Assembly (NCBI RefSeq): GCF_002158905.1
Contig: NZ_CP021431.1
Span: forward strand, 2,791,001-2,855,000
Length of the DNA: 64,000 nucleotides
Reading direction: 5' to 3'
Source: Yoonia vestfoldensis
GTDB taxonomy: Bacteria; Pseudomonadota; Alphaproteobacteria; Rhodobacterales; Rhodobacteraceae
The position numbers were made by a program, and so were the translations under genes. The notes beneath the pieces are model-generated. The model did no database searches, was not told the origin of the DNA, and was given only the letters and a program-made list of their open reading frames with translations. Positions 39,237 through 49,170 of this stretch are shown here, one piece after another (position 1 is the stretch's first letter; each line of letters starts with the position of its first letter).

Positions 39237-39410
39237 TTACAAACCAACCCCGACCGAGACGCGCCCACTGCTGGCCCCGACACTTCCATAGGTGCCGATG
39301 CCGCCCGACCCAAGGCTCAGCCCCAGATTGGCAGAGGGCGTGATCGGCGGTCCATCAGCGCCACAAGCGGCCAAAGCGGCAAAGGCCGCGATCAGGGCAA
39401 GACGTGTCAT
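39237..39410 (-). CDS. Small lipoprotein downstream of argH
   Basis: A 57-residue protein with a signal peptide and lipobox ([20 protein letters not shown]; Cys22 as the lipidated residue). The mature part is only about 35 residues, rich in Gly and Ser. Its ATG overlaps the argH stop by four bases (ATGA, 39407-39410) and has AGAGG upstream. The function is unknown; a short lipoprotein in this place is, to my recollection, common in Rhodobacteraceae. Confidence 0.75.
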   Translation of the reverse strand: MTRLALIAAFAALAACGADGPPITPSANLGLSLGSGGIGTYGSVGASSGRVSVGVGL

Positions 39411-40795
39411 GTCAGAACCTCTTTCCAAGCGGCGACCCTTGCGCGGACCTGTGCCGGGGCCGTGCCACCATAACTAGTGCGCGAAGCGACCGAGTTTTCA
39501 ACCCCCAACACATCGAAGACATCAGGCCTGATGCCATCATGCACGCCCTGCATATCCGCAAGCGTCAGGTCCGGCAGGTCGCAGCCTTTGGATTCGGCCA
39601 GTGCGACCAGCGATCCGGTGACGTGATGCGCCTCGCGGAACGGCAGGCCCAGTTCGCGCACCAACCAATCGGCCAGATCGGTGGCGGTGGAAAACCCGCT
39701 GCTGGCCGCAGATTTCAGCACATCGCGGTTGGCGGTCATATCGGCGACCATGCCCGTCATCGCGGCCAGCGCCAGCATCAGGCTGTCGGCGGCATCAAAG
39801 GTCTGTTCCTTGTCTTCCTGCATATCCTTGGAATAGGTCAGTGGCAGACCTTTCATCACCGTCATCAGCGCGACATTGGCGCCGAAAATCCGCCCGATCT
39901 TGGCGCGGATCAACTCGGCCGCATCAGGGTTGCGTTTCTGCGGCATGATCGATGATCCGGTGGACCATTTGTCCGACATCTTCACGAACCGGAATTGCGC
40001 CGAGGACCAGATCACCAGTTCTTCGGCCAGACGGCTGAGGTGCATGGCACAGATGCTGGCGGCTGCCAGAAATTCCAGCGCGAAATCGCGGTCGCTGACA
40101 GCATCCAGCGAATTGGCCATCGGGGCGTCAAAGCCCAAGGCCTCGGCTGTCATCTGCCGGTCGATGGGGAAGGACGTGCCCGCCAGCGCCGCAGCACCCA
40201 AAGGCGACAGGTTCATGCGTTTGCGTGCATCGGCGAAACGGCCCCGGTCGCGGGCGAGCATTTCGACATAGGCCAGCATATGATGGCCCCATGTCACCGG
40301 CTGCGCGGTTTGCAGATGGGTGAAACCGGGCATGACCCAATCCGCCCCCGCCTCTGCCTGCCCCAGCAGGGATAATTGCAAAGCTTGCAGCGCCGCATCC
40401 GCCTGATCGCATTGGTCACGCACCCAAAGCCGAAAATCCACCGCCACCTGATCATTGCGCGACCGTGCAGTGTGCAACCGGCCTGCCGGTTCGCCGATCA
40501 ATTCGCGCAGACGGGATTCCACATTCATGTGAATATCTTCCAACGCTGTCGAAAACGGGAAGTCGCCCGTTTCAATCTCTGACAATACGGTGAGAAGGCC
40601 TTTGCGGATCGCCTCTGCATCTGTATCTGAGATGATGCCACAGGCGGCCAACATGGCGGCATGGGCACGCGAACCGGCGATGTCTTGGGGTGCCAGACGG
40701 CGGTCGAACCCGATCGAGGCGTTGATCGCCTCCATGATCGCGTCCGGTCCGGCGGCGAAACGGCCACCCCACATCGTGTTTGCGGTCTTGGTCAT
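39407..40795 (-). CDS. argH: Argininosuccinate lyase
   Basis: A 462-residue enzyme that splits argininosuccinate into arginine and fumarate. The fumarase/ASL superfamily signature [12 protein letters not shown] is present, with [10 protein letters not shown] and the [14 protein letters not shown] region bearing the catalytic His. The start at 40795 ([13 protein letters not shown]) is standard; the upstream extension overlaps the divergent tlpA gene. It heads the operon argH-lipoprotein-DUF2834-lysA-TIGR02302. Only 14 bases separate it from tlpA, so promoters must lie within coding sequence. Confidence 0.97.
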   Translation of the reverse strand: MTKTANTMWGGRFAAGPDAIMEAINASIGFDRRLAPQDIAGSRAHAAMLAACGIISDTDAEAIRKGLLTVLSEIETGDFPFSTALEDIHMNVESRLRELIGEPAGRLHTARSRNDQVAVDFRLWVRDQCDQADAALQALQLSLLGQAEAGADWVMPGFTHLQTAQPVTWGHHMLAYVEMLARDRGRFADARKRMNLSPLGAAALAGTSFPIDRQMTAEALGFDAPMANSLDAVSDRDFALEFLAAASICAMHLSRLAEELVIWSSAQFRFVKMSDKWSTGSSIMPQKRNPDAAELIRAKIGRIFGANVALMTVMKGLPLTYSKDMQEDKEQTFDAADSLMLALAAMTGMVADMTANRDVLKSAASSGFSTATDLADWLVRELGLPFREAHHVTGSLVALAESKGCDLPDLTLADMQGVHDGIRPDVFDVLGVENSVASRTSYGGTAPAQVRARVAAWKEVLT

Positions 40796-40809
40796 AAAGG
40801 AATGCGCCC

Positions 40810-41370
40810 ATGCGTCAGTTGATGTCAGCCCTGCTTTATACGGCCCTGCTGGGCGTTGCAAACCTTGGCGCGGCCCAGCCTGCCGATATTGCCGACCTGC
40901 GCAGCGGTGACATGCGCAAGCTGGTGTTTCATGCCGCACCTGTTGCGGCATCTGACACGCCCTTTACCCATGAGGATGGCAGCGAAATGGTGCTGGCCGA
41001 TCTGCAAGGGCGGTATGTCGTGCTGAACTTCTGGGCGACATGGTGCGCGCCCTGCCGGATCGAAATGCCGCATCTCTCGGCGCTGCAAAGCAACCTTGGC
41101 AGCGATGATTTCGAGGTGGTGACCGTGGCCGTCGGCCCCAACCCGCTGCCCGCGATGCAGCGCTTTTTCGATGAAATCGGCGTCGAGAACCTGCCGCTGC
41201 ACACAGATGCGCGCCAGCGGTTCGCGCGCAGCATGGGGGTATTGGGCCTGCCCGTGACCCTGATCCTGAACCCCGATGGCATGGAAATCGCGCGGATGCA
41301 GGGCGAGGCGGATTGGTCCAGCGACAGCGCCATCGCCATCATCCGCGCGCTATTGGATGCCCCAAGCTAG
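40810..41370 (+). CDS. TlpA-like thiol:disulfide oxidoreductase
   Basis: A 186-residue exported thioredoxin-fold protein. An N-terminal signal segment ([20 protein letters not shown]) is followed by the thioredoxin fold with the active site WATWCAPC (Cys79, Cys82) and the cis-proline loop LGLPVTLIL. TlpA proteins act as periplasmic thiol reductants, often for cytochrome c or cytochrome oxidase maturation. AAAGGAA precedes the ATG. It is convergent with yqgE (shared CTAG stop), and a DsbD-N-like gene lies 0.7 kb downstream. Confidence 0.9.
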   Translation: MRQLMSALLYTALLGVANLGAAQPADIADLRSGDMRKLVFHAAPVAASDTPFTHEDGSEMVLADLQGRYVVLNFWATWCAPCRIEMPHLSALQSNLGSDDFEVVTVAVGPNPLPAMQRFFDEIGVENLPLHTDARQRFARSMGVLGLPVTLILNPDGMEIARMQGEADWSSDSAIAIIRALLDAPS

Positions 41371-41936
41371 GCGTGGCCTGCCGTTGCGGATAATAACAGC
41401 GGATCAATGCCCAGCGATTTCAGTGCGCTGGACCATTTATCGCCATTCGTGCGGCCAAAGATGATATCATCGCGCGGATCACAGGTCAGCCAGCCGTTTT
41501 GCAGGATTTCCTGTTCCAACTGCCCTGCCCCCCAGCCGGCATAGCCCAGCGCCAGCATCGCCTGTGCCGGGCCGCGCCCTGCGGCAATGTCTTCCAGCAC
41601 ATCCATTGTCGCGGTCATGCCGATCCCGCCACCGACCTCTAGCGTGCCCTGACCGGATGTGTATTCGGTCGAATGCAGCACGAATCCCCGCGCGGTTTCG
41701 ACTGGGCCGCCGGTATGGACACGGATATCGGGCGTCGCGGCGGTATGGGGCAATTGCATCTGGTCCAGAAGATCGGTGAAGCTGATCTGCAACTGCGGTT
41801 TATTGACGATCAGGCCCATGGCGCCCTCGTCGGAATGGGCACAGATATAGATCACGCTTTTGGCAAAGCGCGGGTCGGCCATGTCGGGCATGGCGATCAG
41901 CAGCTTTCCGGTCAGATGGGTGGCAGATGGGTCCAT
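41367..41936 (-). CDS. YqgE/AlgH family protein
   Basis: A 189-residue DUF179 protein. Family marks are [31 protein letters not shown] and [14 protein letters not shown]. Its biochemical function is unresolved; AlgH was first described as an alginate regulator in Pseudomonas. The ATG at 41936 matches the usual N-terminus; a 15-codon longer start at 41981 has a slightly better upstream region. The stop is shared with tlpA through CTAG (41367-41370). Confidence 0.92.
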   Translation of the reverse strand: MDPSATHLTGKLLIAMPDMADPRFAKSVIYICAHSDEGAMGLIVNKPQLQISFTDLLDQMQLPHTAATPDIRVHTGGPVETARGFVLHSTEYTSGQGTLEVGGGIGMTATMDVLEDIAAGRGPAQAMLALGYAGWGAGQLEQEILQNGWLTCDPRDDIIFGRTNGDKWSSALKSLGIDPLLLSATAGHA

Positions 41937-41999
41937 TCGGGCAGAATGCGGGCGGGCGGTGTTTCGTGCAAGCCACAACATGTCAGGGTCTCGCCCAAA

Positions 42000-42018
42000 C
42001 GTGACTTTTCATGTCACG
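42000..42018. promoter_or_regulatory. Inverted repeat CGTGAC-N7-GTCACG upstream of the DsbD-N-like gene
   Basis: Six-base perfect arms sit around TTTTCAT, 22 bases before the rightward start at 42041 and 63 bases before the leftward yqgE start. It may be an operator for either gene or a small hairpin. No second copy was noticed. Confidence 0.4.
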
Positions 42019-42040
42019 CGGAATCGCCCAGATAACGATC

Positions 42041-42838
42041 ATGCGCAAATTCTTGCTGATCCCTCTTGTCCTGTGCGGCCTGCCTGCGACCAGCTTTGGC
42101 CAATCGGTCGAAGACCTTGCGACCGTGACCGTGCTGCCCGGCTGGCGCGATGCGGATGGCAGTCATGTCGCGGCGTTGCGGATTGATCTGGCCGAGGGCT
42201 GGAAAACCTATTGGCGCGCGCCGGGCGACAGCGGCATCCCGCCGTCGTTTTCCTTTACCGGCGCCGATATCAGCGCCGTCCAGCCACATTTCCCCGTGCC
42301 AGAGGTCTATGAGGATTTCGGCATCCGCTCGATCGGATATGAAAATTCGGTGGTCTTTCCGCTGCGCCTGACCCTGCCCGAAGATGGCAGCAGTGTCAGC
42401 ATGGCAGGGCAGATCGAAATCGGGGTGTGTGATGATATCTGCATTCCGGTCACGCTTGATTTTGCCGCTTTGCTGCCCGCTGACGGATCATCTGACCCCG
42501 CCATCGTGGCGGCCCTGCGCGACCGCCCCCTGACCGCCGCCGAGGCGCAGGTGCATGCCGTGACCTGCAAGCTGGAACCGATCAGCGACGGGTTGCAGAT
42601 GACCGCGCAGATCACCATGGCCCCCAAAGCCGCCGAAGAAGTCGTGGTGATCGAGGCGGGCGATCCGCAGGTCTGGGTCTCCGAGCCGGTCGTCAGCCGC
42701 GCAGAGGATATCCTGACAGCGGTCGTCGATCTGGTGCATCTGACAGCCCAGCCCTTTGCGCTGGACCGTTCGCGCATCCGGATCACCGTGCTGGGCGCGG
42801 GTCAGGCGGTCGAAATCCGGGGCTGTGCCGCGGGCTAG
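42041..42838 (+). CDS. Exported protein with DsbD N-terminal-like domain
   Basis: A 265-residue protein with a signal peptide (MRKFLLIPLVLCGLPATSFG). The body resembles the N-terminal domain of DsbD/ScsB thiol-disulfide proteins: WKTYWRAPGDSGIPPSF and the Cys pair in GVCDDICIPV (Cys130, Cys134). It lacks the membrane and thioredoxin domains of full DsbD, so it is probably a stand-alone periplasmic redox partner, perhaps for the nearby TlpA-like protein. The ATG at 42041 is chosen because it gives a proper signal peptide. Its stop is shared with the convergent RND gene (CTAG, 42835-42838). Confidence 0.82.
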   Translation: MRKFLLIPLVLCGLPATSFGQSVEDLATVTVLPGWRDADGSHVAALRIDLAEGWKTYWRAPGDSGIPPSFSFTGADISAVQPHFPVPEVYEDFGIRSIGYENSVVFPLRLTLPEDGSSVSMAGQIEIGVCDDICIPVTLDFAALLPADGSSDPAIVAALRDRPLTAAEAQVHAVTCKLEPISDGLQMTAQITMAPKAAEEVVVIEAGDPQVWVSEPVVSRAEDILTAVVDLVHLTAQPFALDRSRIRITVLGAGQAVEIRGCAAG

Positions 42839-45800
42839 GCCTGCCGCCTGCGCGCGACAAAGCGGATCGAAGCGATGGCATAGATCGCCAGCAACACCCC
42901 CGACAGCACCAGCACGAAGACCGCCAATGCGGGCGCGAACCCGCCTGCAAGCAAGGGCAAGACAGCCGTGACAGCAGCCAGCGGCTGGCCATGCAGCAAC
43001 AAGGGCAGCACCAGCAGCGCAAAAAGCGCGGTCGCCGCAACAGCCCCGATTGCGGCAGGCAGCAGCATCGCCCAGCGCCTGCCGCGCAGCGCGCGTTTGG
43101 CCGATTGCACCTGCCGCGCCACATCGGCCTGCATCGCCATGACCGAGGGCACCACCAGCAGCACCAGCAGCATCCCGAAAGCCAGCCCGAACACCAGCGT
43201 CACCACCGTGGGTTTAAGAAATTCCGCCTGCGTCGAGCCTTCGTAAAGCAGCGGCGCCAGACCCAGCACCGTGGTCAGCGTGGTCAGCATCACGGCGCGC
43301 AGCCGGTCCACCGTGCCGTCGATGATGGCCGGCACCAGCCCACGGTCCTGCGCATATTCATCGACTGTCGTCACCAGCACGATACTGTCGTTGATGATGA
43401 TCCCCACCATGCCGATCAGGCCCACCACGGTGAACATGCTCATCGGGATGCCCCAGATGTAATGGCCATAGATCGTGCCGACCAGCGCGAAGGGGATGAT
43501 CGACATCACGACCAAAGGCCGCGTCCAGCTGCTGAAAATCCAGGCCAGCGTCAGGTAAATCCCCAGCAGCACCAGCACCAGCCCGACCTGCGCATCCGCA
43601 AGGAACCTGTTTTCCTGCTCGCTTTGGCCCGAAAGCTGCGTCTCGATCCCGAAATCGCTTTGCAGGCGGGGCAGGATATCGCCGGTGATGATCTGCGTGA
43701 TCTCGGTCGCGCGGGCGGCATCGTCGCTGTCCAGTTCGCCGGTGACGGAAATCAGCTGGATGCCGTTTTCGCGCCGCACGGTGGAAAAACCGGTGCGGGT
43801 CTGCGTGGTGACCACATCGGCCAGCGCCACATAGACCCCATCGCCCGTGCGCAGCTGCGTGCGGTCCAGAAAATCGGCGGTCACTTCGGCATCTGGCAAT
43901 TGCACGCGGATCGCGGCAGAGCGGTTGCCATCGGGGAAGGTCGCCGCCTCGATCCCGCCCAGCGTGTTGCGCAGCACCCGGCCCAAAGCCTCGATGCTCA
44001 GCCCCAGCGCCTGGCCCTGCGGGGTCAGTTGCAGCAAGAGTTCTTCCTTGTCATAGGCCAGCGAATCCTCCAGCGCCGAAATCTCGCCAAATTGCAAAAG
44101 CTCGGTTTTCAGCGCCTCGGCCGCGGCCTTGAGCGTGTCGCTATTCGCGCCGAAGAGCTGGATATCAAGGCCATCGGCACTTGGCCCTGACCCCCAGCTG
44201 CGGAAACTGACGGTTTCGGCCATCGGATGCTGCACGATGGTGTCTTGCAAGGCAGAGACAAAGGCATTGCTGCCATAGGGGCGGCTGTCGGCATCGATCA
44301 ATTCGATGGTGATCGCGCCCAATTGATCGGCATCCTTGGTTTCGGACCCCGCAACCGGCCTGCCGGAATTGCCGCCGATCTCGGCGATGGCGATCAGCAC
44401 GGGGTTGATACCGTATTCGGCCTCATAACGTGCGCCCAGCGCCTCGGTCGCGCGCTGCATCTCTTGCATCATGGCCAGCGTATCGGCGCGGGTGGCCCCG
44501 GGCAGCATGGCGAAATTGCCGGTGACCTGGCTTTGTTCAGGCGCGTTGAAGAACCGCCAGGCCACATCGCCGCGGATCACCAGCGCCACCGAAGAGGCAA
44601 GCGCCACCACCGCCAAGGCCAGGACAGGATAGCGCGCGGTGATCACCAGCGCCATGAACGGGCGGAACAGCGTGAACCGGAACCGGTCAAAGGCCCGGTT
44701 GACCGCCTTTGACGGCCTGTCATACCAATGATCCTTGGCCGAATGCGCGATAGCATGGGACAAATGGTTCGGCAGGATCAGGAAACATTCGATCAGGCTG
44801 GCGATCAGCACGACGATCACGGTAAAGGGAATATCCGCGATCAGATCGCCAAACCGCCCGCCAATGGCCACCAGCCCGAAAAACGCGATAATCGTCGTGA
44901 CACTGGCGGAAAAGACCGGGCTGAACATGCGCCGGGCGGCGTTTTCGGCGGCAACGACGGGCGGTTCATTCAACTGTCTGACGCGGAAATCCGCATGTTC
45001 GCCAACGACAATCGCGTCATCCACCACGATCCCCAGCGTGATGATCAGCGCGAACAAAGAGATCATGTTGAACGTGATCCCCGCCGCCCACATCAGCGCC
45101 ACCGCCGCCAGCATCGCCACCGGAATACCCGCCGCCACCCAGAAAGCCGTGCGCGCGTTCAAAAACAAGAACAACAGCGCCACGACCAGCGCCAGCCCCG
45201 TCGCGCCATTCGTCAGCAGGATATTCAGACGCCCGGTGATCTGTTCGGCGCGCGCATTGGTCAGGCGGATCGTGACGCCTTGGGGCAAGGAGGCCTCCAT
45301 CTCGGCGGCGACCTGTGCGACACTGCGTTGCAGCCCGATGGCATCGCCGCTGGCAGAGCGCTGCACGACCACGGTGACTGCCGGATCAGCACCAACGAAA
45401 TAGGCCCTTTCGCGGTCGATGCCCTCGACGCGCAGATTGGCCACATCGGCGATGGTCAGGAATGATCCGTCGGGATTGGCGCGCAGCGCGATTGCGCCGA
45501 TTTGTTCAGCGGTGCGGCGTTCGACCCCGGTGCGCAGCCGCGCATTGGCCGAAACGTCACCTGCGGGCGCGGCCGCCGCTTCGGCGGCGATACGCTGGGC
45601 GATATCGGCCATGCCGATGTCATGTTCGATCAGCGACAGCGCAGGCACCTCGACCAGGATCGAGGGCGCAGCCACGCCCTGCACCACCACGCGGGTCACA
45701 CCTTCGGCAAACAGCCGGGCAGCGAATTCATCGGCAAAGCGCCCAAGCTGGTCCACACCGACCGGCCCCGAGATCACAACATCGGTGACCCGGTCCGACC

Positions 45801-46230
45801 AGCCGCCGCGCCGCACGCTGGGGTCATCGGCATCATCTGGCAGGTTGCTGGCGCTGTCCACGGCCAGCTGCACGTCTTCGGCGGCGCGGTCGATGTCATA
45901 GCCCGGCTCGAATTCCAGCGTGATCCTTGCGCTGCCCTCGGTCGAGCGCGACGCGGACGAGGCCACGCCATCAACGGCCAGCAGCACCGGTTCCAGCACC
46001 TGCACGATGGCGGCATCGACATCCTCTGCACCGGCACCGGACCATGCGACATTGACGGTGATATTATCCACCACGACATCGGGAAAGAATTGTGCCCGCA
46101 TATTGGGGATCGCCAGCGTCCCCGCCGCCAGCATCAACACAAGCAGCAGGTTTGCCGCCGTGCGGTGCCGCGTGAAATAGGACAGGATACCGCCCGCGCC
46201 CGCCGTCAGCCTGTCGCCGCCCGTCGCCAT
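42835..46230 (-). CDS. RND-family efflux transporter permease, second pump
   Basis: An 1131-residue proton-driven inner-membrane exporter of the HAE1/AcrB type. TM1 is about residues 20-42. The TM4 region GIVVDDAIVVGEHADF has the paired Asp residues of the proton relay. Large periplasmic loops follow TM1 and TM7. The protein is about 90 residues longer than the first pump in this window, with a C-terminal basic/hydrophobic extension. It begins at the stop of the fusion-protein gene (TGATG, 46228-46232). No outer-membrane channel gene is adjacent and the substrate is unknown. Confidence 0.95.
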   Translation of the reverse strand: MATGGDRLTAGAGGILSYFTRHRTAANLLLVLMLAAGTLAIPNMRAQFFPDVVVDNITVNVAWSGAGAEDVDAAIVQVLEPVLLAVDGVASSASRSTEGSARITLEFEPGYDIDRAAEDVQLAVDSASNLPDDADDPSVRRGGWSDRVTDVVISGPVGVDQLGRFADEFAARLFAEGVTRVVVQGVAAPSILVEVPALSLIEHDIGMADIAQRIAAEAAAAPAGDVSANARLRTGVERRTAEQIGAIALRANPDGSFLTIADVANLRVEGIDRERAYFVGADPAVTVVVQRSASGDAIGLQRSVAQVAAEMEASLPQGVTIRLTNARAEQITGRLNILLTNGATGLALVVALLFLFLNARTAFWVAAGIPVAMLAAVALMWAAGITFNMISLFALIITLGIVVDDAIVVGEHADFRVRQLNEPPVVAAENAARRMFSPVFSASVTTIIAFFGLVAIGGRFGDLIADIPFTVIVVLIASLIECFLILPNHLSHAIAHSAKDHWYDRPSKAVNRAFDRFRFTLFRPFMALVITARYPVLALAVVALASSVALVIRGDVAWRFFNAPEQSQVTGNFAMLPGATRADTLAMMQEMQRATEALGARYEAEYGINPVLIAIAEIGGNSGRPVAGSETKDADQLGAITIELIDADSRPYGSNAFVSALQDTIVQHPMAETVSFRSWGSGPSADGLDIQLFGANSDTLKAAAEALKTELLQFGEISALEDSLAYDKEELLLQLTPQGQALGLSIEALGRVLRNTLGGIEAATFPDGNRSAAIRVQLPDAEVTADFLDRTQLRTGDGVYVALADVVTTQTRTGFSTVRRENGIQLISVTGELDSDDAARATEITQIITGDILPRLQSDFGIETQLSGQSEQENRFLADAQVGLVLVLLGIYLTLAWIFSSWTRPLVVMSIIPFALVGTIYGHYIWGIPMSMFTVVGLIGMVGIIINDSIVLVTTVDEYAQDRGLVPAIIDGTVDRLRAVMLTTLTTVLGLAPLLYEGSTQAEFLKPTVVTLVFGLAFGMLLVLLVVPSVMAMQADVARQVQSAKRALRGRRWAMLLPAAIGAVAATALFALLVLPLLLHGQPLAAVTAVLPLLAGGFAPALAVFVLVLSGVLLAIYAIASIRFVARRRQA

Positions 46231-47681
46231 CAGCTGCCCATCCGGCTTTCCAGCCGTTCCACGGTTTCAAAGGATACTTCTTCCTGTTCCAGCTGCGCGA
46301 TGATCCGGGCCTTGACCTCGTCGGGCATCTGCCCTTCGGCCACATAGGCGATCAGCCGCGCCCGCCGGTCAGGGTCCAGCGTGATCATCTGCGCGGTCTC
46401 TTCTGCAATCACGCCGGGGCGGATCGGGCGGACCTTGATCCCCGCCCCCAGCAAGGGCGAGCGTTCCATCACCACGGTCAACCCCGCAAGACCGCCGGCC
46501 GCGATGATCACATCATCGCCTTGGCGGCGCAGCACATCGACAGGCACGGGCTGCAGCCGGTCATCCGCATCGACAGTCAGGATCATCTGATCGGACCCGA
46601 CAGCGGTGGCGGGCAAGAGCGCAACATCATCCAGCGCGGGTTCAGCGATACGCACGGTCACAAAATCACCGGGTCGAAAACCGGGGGCTGCATCAAGCTG
46701 GGCAAAGAGCTGCCGCCCGGTCTGCCCGGTGCCGACGCTGGCGCCTTCGCGGGTGATCCGGCCCAGCGCGGTCAGGTTCACACCAGAGGCATCCAGCGCC
46801 ACGCTGACAGGCGCAGGCGTCAGATTGCCCGCCCCGTCCAGCAAGCGCGCATATTGCGAGGTCGAGACACGGAATGCGACCTCTAGCATGCTGGGATCCA
46901 CCAGCCGCGCGAACATTTCATTGGCCGTCACCCGGCCCCCCGGACTGATCGTGACATCCGACAGGGTGCCGTCAAAGGCGGCGATAACCTCGGTTTCGGC
47001 AAGGTTGCGTTCGGCTTCGGCCAGATCGATGCGCACCCGCGCCAGCCCGGTCGTCGCCTGATCAATCCGCGCCTCGGCACTGGCGATGGATTGGCGGCGC
47101 GTCAGCACCGCAGCGGCGGCACTGGAGGCAGCCAATTCCGCCTCTTCGACAGTCGCTGCGGTGCCGACACCGCGCGCCTGCAGATCCACGGCACGGGCCA
47201 ATGCCTGATCGCGCAGGGCCGCTTGCGCGCGCGCGGCGGCCAATTCATCACGCCCCAAGTCGAGCGCGCGTTCGGCATCGCGCAATTCGGCCTCGGCATC
47301 CTGCACATTGGCCCGGATACGCGCCAGCGCGGCCTCGGCCTCGACCGGGTCGATCCGGAGCAAAAGCTGGCCAGCGGTCACGGCACCGCCTTCGACCAGC
47401 GCGTCAGAGGCATGCCGGACGATACCGCCCGTGGCCGAGCGCAGGTCCAGCGTCCGCTGGCTGCGCAATTCACCAAAGGCCGTCAGTTCCGGCACAATGC
47501 TCTGCGGTGCCAGCGTCAGAACATTGACGCTGAATTCACGTTCGCGCTGCGCAAAACTGCGCGGTTCCTGCCCCAGCCGCGCCTCGACCGCAGATCGCAC
47601 GGTATTTCCCGCCCATGCCAAAAGCACCAGCGTCATGGACAACAGGAAGATACCCGTCAGGCTTCGTCGCAAAAATCGCAT
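46230..47681 (-). CDS. RND efflux periplasmic adaptor, second pump
   Basis: A 483-residue membrane fusion protein. An N-terminal TM anchor (about 8-27) is followed by a lipoyl-like half (ATGGIVRHASDALVEGGAV), a long helical hairpin (about 105-200, rich in Ala, Arg and Glu), the second lipoyl half (AFDGTLSDVTISPGGRV) and a barrel domain. It is longer than the first adaptor by about 100 residues, mainly in the C-terminal part. It is probably co-transcribed with the following permease, and possibly with moaB 71 bases upstream. Confidence 0.93.
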   Translation of the reverse strand: MRFLRRSLTGIFLLSMTLVLLAWAGNTVRSAVEARLGQEPRSFAQREREFSVNVLTLAPQSIVPELTAFGELRSQRTLDLRSATGGIVRHASDALVEGGAVTAGQLLLRIDPVEAEAALARIRANVQDAEAELRDAERALDLGRDELAAARAQAALRDQALARAVDLQARGVGTAATVEEAELAASSAAAAVLTRRQSIASAEARIDQATTGLARVRIDLAEAERNLAETEVIAAFDGTLSDVTISPGGRVTANEMFARLVDPSMLEVAFRVSTSQYARLLDGAGNLTPAPVSVALDASGVNLTALGRITREGASVGTGQTGRQLFAQLDAAPGFRPGDFVTVRIAEPALDDVALLPATAVGSDQMILTVDADDRLQPVPVDVLRRQGDDVIIAAGGLAGLTVVMERSPLLGAGIKVRPIRPGVIAEETAQMITLDPDRRARLIAYVAEGQMPDEVKARIIAQLEQEEVSFETVERLESRMGS

Positions 47682-47752
47682 TCAAAATCCCATCAGACCG
47701 CAATAAAAGGTGGTGCCACGCGGCGTTCTGTCCAGTGATACGCGCAAACGCG

Positions 47753-48295
47753 TTACTTCCGTCGCAAATGTTCGTCCAGACGGGGCATGATCTCGACAAA
47801 GTTGCAGGGCCGGTGCCTGAAATCGAGCTGTTTGCCCAGAATTTCATCCCAAGCATCGCGGCAAGCCCCCGGACTGCCGGGCAAGGCAAACAGATAAGTG
47901 CCCTGCGCCACACCCGCCGTCGCGCGGCTTTGGACCGCGCTGGTGCCGATCTTCTGCATCGACACGATGGTAAAGATCGTGCCGAAAGCATGAATTTCCT
48001 TTTCGTAAACATCGCGATGCGCCTCGACCGTGACATCACGCCCGGTCAGCCCGGTGCCCCCCGTCGTGATGATGACATCGACCTGTGCATCGGCGCACCA
48101 GTCGCGCAATTGCTGCGCGATCTGGTCGCGTTCATCCGGCAGGATCATGCGATGGGCAAGATGATGGCCCGCCGCGGCGATCCGGTCGACAAGGGTCTGG
48201 CCGGATTTATCCTCGGCCGGGGTGCGTGTGTCGCTGACCGTCAGCACGGCAATGCGAACGGGGATGAAATCGCGGCTTTCGTCGATCCGGCTCAT
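47753..48295 (-). CDS. moaB: MoaB/MogA family molybdenum cofactor protein
   Basis: A 180-residue protein of the MogA/MoaB fold. IAVLTVSDTRTPAEDKSGQ, the molybdopterin-binding TTGGTGLTGRDVT and LPGSPGACRDAWDEIL are diagnostic. It should adenylylate or bind molybdopterin during cofactor synthesis. Its ATG overlaps the stop of the uracil-DNA glycosylase-like gene (ATGA, 48292-48295). The remaining molybdenum cofactor genes are not in the window. Confidence 0.94.
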   Translation of the reverse strand: MSRIDESRDFIPVRIAVLTVSDTRTPAEDKSGQTLVDRIAAAGHHLAHRMILPDERDQIAQQLRDWCADAQVDVIITTGGTGLTGRDVTVEAHRDVYEKEIHAFGTIFTIVSMQKIGTSAVQSRATAGVAQGTYLFALPGSPGACRDAWDEILGKQLDFRHRPCNFVEIMPRLDEHLRRK

Positions 48296-49065
48296 GTCTT
48301 CAACCTTGCATTCAGTGTCAATAGATCGGCCCAGGCCGCGCGTTTGGCGGCGGGGTTGCGCAGCAGATAGGCGGGGTGGAACATCGGCAGGCAAGGCTTG
48401 CCAAGCACCTCGGCCCAGGTGCCGCGCAAAGTGGTAATGCCCTTTTGCCCCAAGAGCGCCTGACAGGGGGTGTTGCCCATCAGCACGATGATCTGCGGAT
48501 CGGCCAGCGCGATATGGCGTGCCAGAAATGGCAGCATCATCGCGATTTCATCGGCATCAGGGGTGCGGTTGGACGGGGGCCGCCATGGCATGACATTGGT
48601 GATATAGACCGCGCGCGCTGGATCATCATGCGCGCGGCCCAGATCGATGGCGGCCAGCATCCGGTCGAGCATTTGCCCCGCCTGCCCGACAAAGGGCCTG
48701 CCTGCGCGGTCTTCCTCGCGGCCCGGCGCCTCGCCCACGATCATCACAGCCGCGCCGGGCTGGCCATCGGCAAAGACGGCATTGCGCGCGCCAAGCTTGA
48801 TCTCGCAATGTTCAAAGGCGGCGATTGCCGCGGCAAGCGCAGGCAGATCGGGCGCAGCGGCAGCCGCGGCACGCGCCACGGCAACAGCGTCAAGCGCAGG
48901 CGCGGCATTAGGCGGCACCGCAGCGGCCACCGGCGCGGCCTTGACCGGCACCGGATCAAGCGCATAGCGATCCAGCGGCGCATCAAGGATCGCATCGGTC
49001 ACGCCCAATTCGACCTGCCATTCCAGCGCCGCGCGGTCCTGCCAATATGTGTCTTGCGAATCCAT
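48292..49065 (-). CDS. Family 4-like uracil-DNA glycosylase lacking the Fe-S ligands
   Basis: A 257-residue protein. An Ala/Pro-rich N-terminal region (about 35-75) precedes the glycosylase core with VGEAPGREEDRAGRPFVGQA (motif 1) and MFHPAYLLR (motif 2, about 228-236), which match family 4 (UDGa) enzymes that remove uracil from DNA. Of the four cysteines that hold the 4Fe-4S cluster in typical UDGa, only Cys87 is seen; the partner positions are Lys90, Trp161 (NVMPWRPP where UDGa has KCRPP) and no Cys near 177. It probably works without the cluster. The start at 49065 (MDSQDTYWQD) is preferred. It heads the pair with moaB. Confidence 0.85.
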   Translation of the reverse strand: MDSQDTYWQDRAALEWQVELGVTDAILDAPLDRYALDPVPVKAAPVAAAVPPNAAPALDAVAVARAAAAAAPDLPALAAAIAAFEHCEIKLGARNAVFADGQPGAAVMIVGEAPGREEDRAGRPFVGQAGQMLDRMLAAIDLGRAHDDPARAVYITNVMPWRPPSNRTPDADEIAMMLPFLARHIALADPQIIVLMGNTPCQALLGQKGITTLRGTWAEVLGKPCLPMFHPAYLLRNPAAKRAAWADLLTLNARLKT

Positions 49066-49170
49066 TGACGCGACAATAGGCGCAATCGCGGCCCTTGTGC
49101 AGGGCCTGCGGCATTGAAGCCTGCGGGCGCGCGGCCTATAACCCACCGGACGACGGCAAAGGATCAGGGC

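Noticed and set aside
42991..44190. His/Gln/Arg-rich plus-strand open frame opposite the second RND pump
   Set aside because: Reverse reading of a GC-rich transporter gene produces such composition. The pump itself is complete and has its TM4 Asp residues.
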